Notes under the pieces: model-generated
Seen by the model: the letters and a program-made list of their open reading frames with translations, nothing else
What the model was told of the DNA's origin: nothing
Databases searched by the model: none
Shown: in pieces, positions 20,737 to 21,672 of the stretch
How positions within the stretch are numbered: position 1 is the stretch's first letter
How the letters are laid out: each line of letters begins with the position of its first letter
Program-made: the position numbers and the translations under genes
Origin: a virus
DNA: 21,672 nucleotides
IMG/VR virus record: IMGVR_UViG_3300020159_000414
Coordinates: 1 to 21,672 of that record
Strand: one strand, 5' to 3'

Positions 20737-21398
20737 AACAACCCGCATGGTCACACTCTTCCCTCAAAGACTACGAGGGATGCCAACGCCGATACCAAGA
20801 GGTCAAGGTCTTGAAGAACTACCCGTTCACCGAGACTGAGGCAACGCGCTACGGCAATCAGGTACATGAAGCCATTGAGTTTTACATCCGGGACGGAAAA
20901 CCAATCCCTCCTGAGTACTCACAGTTTCAGCCTGTGGTGGACGCCATGCTTAAAAAGAATGGGCGCAAGCTTGCTGAGTATGAGATGGCGCTGACTGTCG
21001 ACCTCAAGCCAACTGGTTGGAAAGACAAAGACGTATGGGTGCGCGGCATTGCTGACATTCTTGTCGTTGACGACGACAACCTTACGGCGTGGGTGGGCGA
21101 CTGGAAAACTGGCAACAACAAGTATCCAGACAGAGATCAGCTAGTGCTCATGTCGCTCATGGTGTTTGCCCACTTCCCGCACATCCGCAAGGTCAACTCT
21201 GCGTTGCTGTTCATTGTCAAGAACGACATGGTCAAGATGTCGATGGCGCGAGAAGATGCCGACAAGCACTGGTGGGACTATCGTGAGCGTACAGCGCGGC
21301 TTGAAGCGAGCTTTGCCAACGATGTGTGGAACCCAAACCAAACGCCACTATGCGGTTGGTGCCCAGTAAAGACTTGCGAATTTAACAAAAAACACTAG
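20733..21398 (+). CDS. Cas4/RecB-like PD-(D/E)XK nuclease with iron-sulphur cysteines
   Basis: A 221-residue nuclease. Motifs in order: YEGCQRRYQ (C17), GNQVHEAIE (H45), GIADIL (D108), GDWKTG (D123, K125) and DQLVLMSL (Q136), the QhxxY-like helix. The end holds C207, C210 and C215 (PLCGWCPVKTC). C17 plus these three make the four-cysteine [4Fe-4S] clasp seen in Cas4 and AddB. It probably resects DNA ends with a single-strand recombination role. Cas4-like proteins are common in phages and do not imply a CRISPR system; none is visible here. Its ATG overlaps the metalloprotein stop, so these two are translated together. Confidence 0.92.
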   Translation: MKQPAWSHSSLKDYEGCQRRYQEVKVLKNYPFTETEATRYGNQVHEAIEFYIRDGKPIPPEYSQFQPVVDAMLKKNGRKLAEYEMALTVDLKPTGWKDKDVWVRGIADILVVDDDNLTAWVGDWKTGNNKYPDRDQLVLMSLMVFAHFPHIRKVNSALLFIVKNDMVKMSMAREDADKHWWDYRERTARLEASFANDVWNPNQTPLCGWCPVKTCEFNKKH

Positions 21399-21407
21399 GA
21401 GAAACAA

Positions 21408-21672
21408 ATGGCCGTACATCCCGCAAACGAATTCACAATGACCCCATGCAAATGCCACATCTGCCATGGAGAAATTAGAGAAGACCAACCCGCCATCGAG
21501 CACTCAGACCACGGCGTGCTAACGCAAAGCAAAGACCCTCGCGTGGCAAATATTCACGACCACATTGAGGGTTATGTATCGTTGTGGTTTCACCCAGAAT
21601 GTGCGACGATTATGGCGTTGCGCCTTGCACATGATGTGATGCGCATCAAAATGGACAAAGACCAACCCGCCC
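21408..21672 (+). CDS. Partial cysteine- and histidine-rich protein (cut by right edge)
   Basis: ATG at 21408 has AGGAG 8 bases upstream and follows the nuclease gene after 9 bases. The frame is open to the right edge for 88 codons: MAVHPANEFTMTPCKCHICH and on. C14, C16 and C19 (CKCHIC) and a later HPEC pair suggest one zinc site with CxxC and HxxC halves. The remaining residues are helical at the visible end (IMALRLAHDVMRIKM). No named family is recognised. Confidence 0.75.
   Translation, partial: MAVHPANEFTMTPCKCHICHGEIREDQPAIEHSDHGVLTQSKDPRVANIHDHIEGYVSLWFHPECATIMALRLAHDVMRIKMDKDQPA

Noticed and set aside
20733-21398. Part of a CRISPR-Cas system
   Set aside because: A Cas4-like nuclease alone is common in phages. 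No repeat-spacer array or other cas gene is present in the window.

Overview
The window is a stretch of a tailed double-stranded DNA bacteriophage genome (Caudoviricetes), free or integrated. The evidence is a complete packaging and head module (small and large terminase, an 833-residue portal, a scaffold-like protein) and a long, tightly packed rightward block of small genes. That block holds a family A DNA polymerase, two PD-(D/E)XK-type nucleases and many small proteins of unknown function. No ribosomal RNA, tRNA, CRISPR array, insertion sequence or integrase is visible. The host cannot be identified from this sequence. Base composition is moderate (near 50% GC by eye), and almost every rightward gene has a strong GGAG-type ribosome binding site.

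Layout. Positions 1-6354 are transcribed leftward and read, in order of transcription: small terminase, large terminase, portal, a 64-residue protein, a GroES-like co-chaperonin, a scaffold-like protein, and the start of another gene cut by the left edge. Neighbours overlap or nearly touch, so this looks like one late operon. Positions 6355-6797 form a divergent control region with a 14-bp palindrome, an intrinsic terminator, an extended -10 promoter and a short leader ending in a second intrinsic terminator. From 6798 to the right edge everything is transcribed rightward.

The first part of the rightward arm (6798-9158) has small orphan genes separated by spacers that each carry a pair of hairpins. 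One hairpin of each pair shares the core GGACA-N3-TGTCC (or a variant of it), so this is a dispersed regulatory repeat. The next part (9159-11657) encodes acidic proteins of unknown function. A clear promoter with a 12-bp inverted repeat as putative operator then starts a new block (11739 onward). It opens with a metallopeptidase-like/VWA protein, a MoxR/CobS-like AAA+ ATPase and a coiled-coil protein resembling DUF3150. This is the most interesting system in the window: a probable phage-borne ATPase-VWA chaperone machine of unknown target.

After a run of very small genes (several with CxxC zinc motifs, one winged-helix-like, one ribbon-helix-helix-like), the right end is a DNA metabolism module: a VRR-NUC nuclease, the DNA polymerase (TTG start, with leucine at the position equivalent to E. 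coli Pol I Phe762), a small HExxH metalloprotein, a Cas4/RecB-like nuclease with four cysteines suited to an iron-sulphur cluster, and a cysteine-rich protein cut by the right edge. Helicase and primase genes are not in the window.
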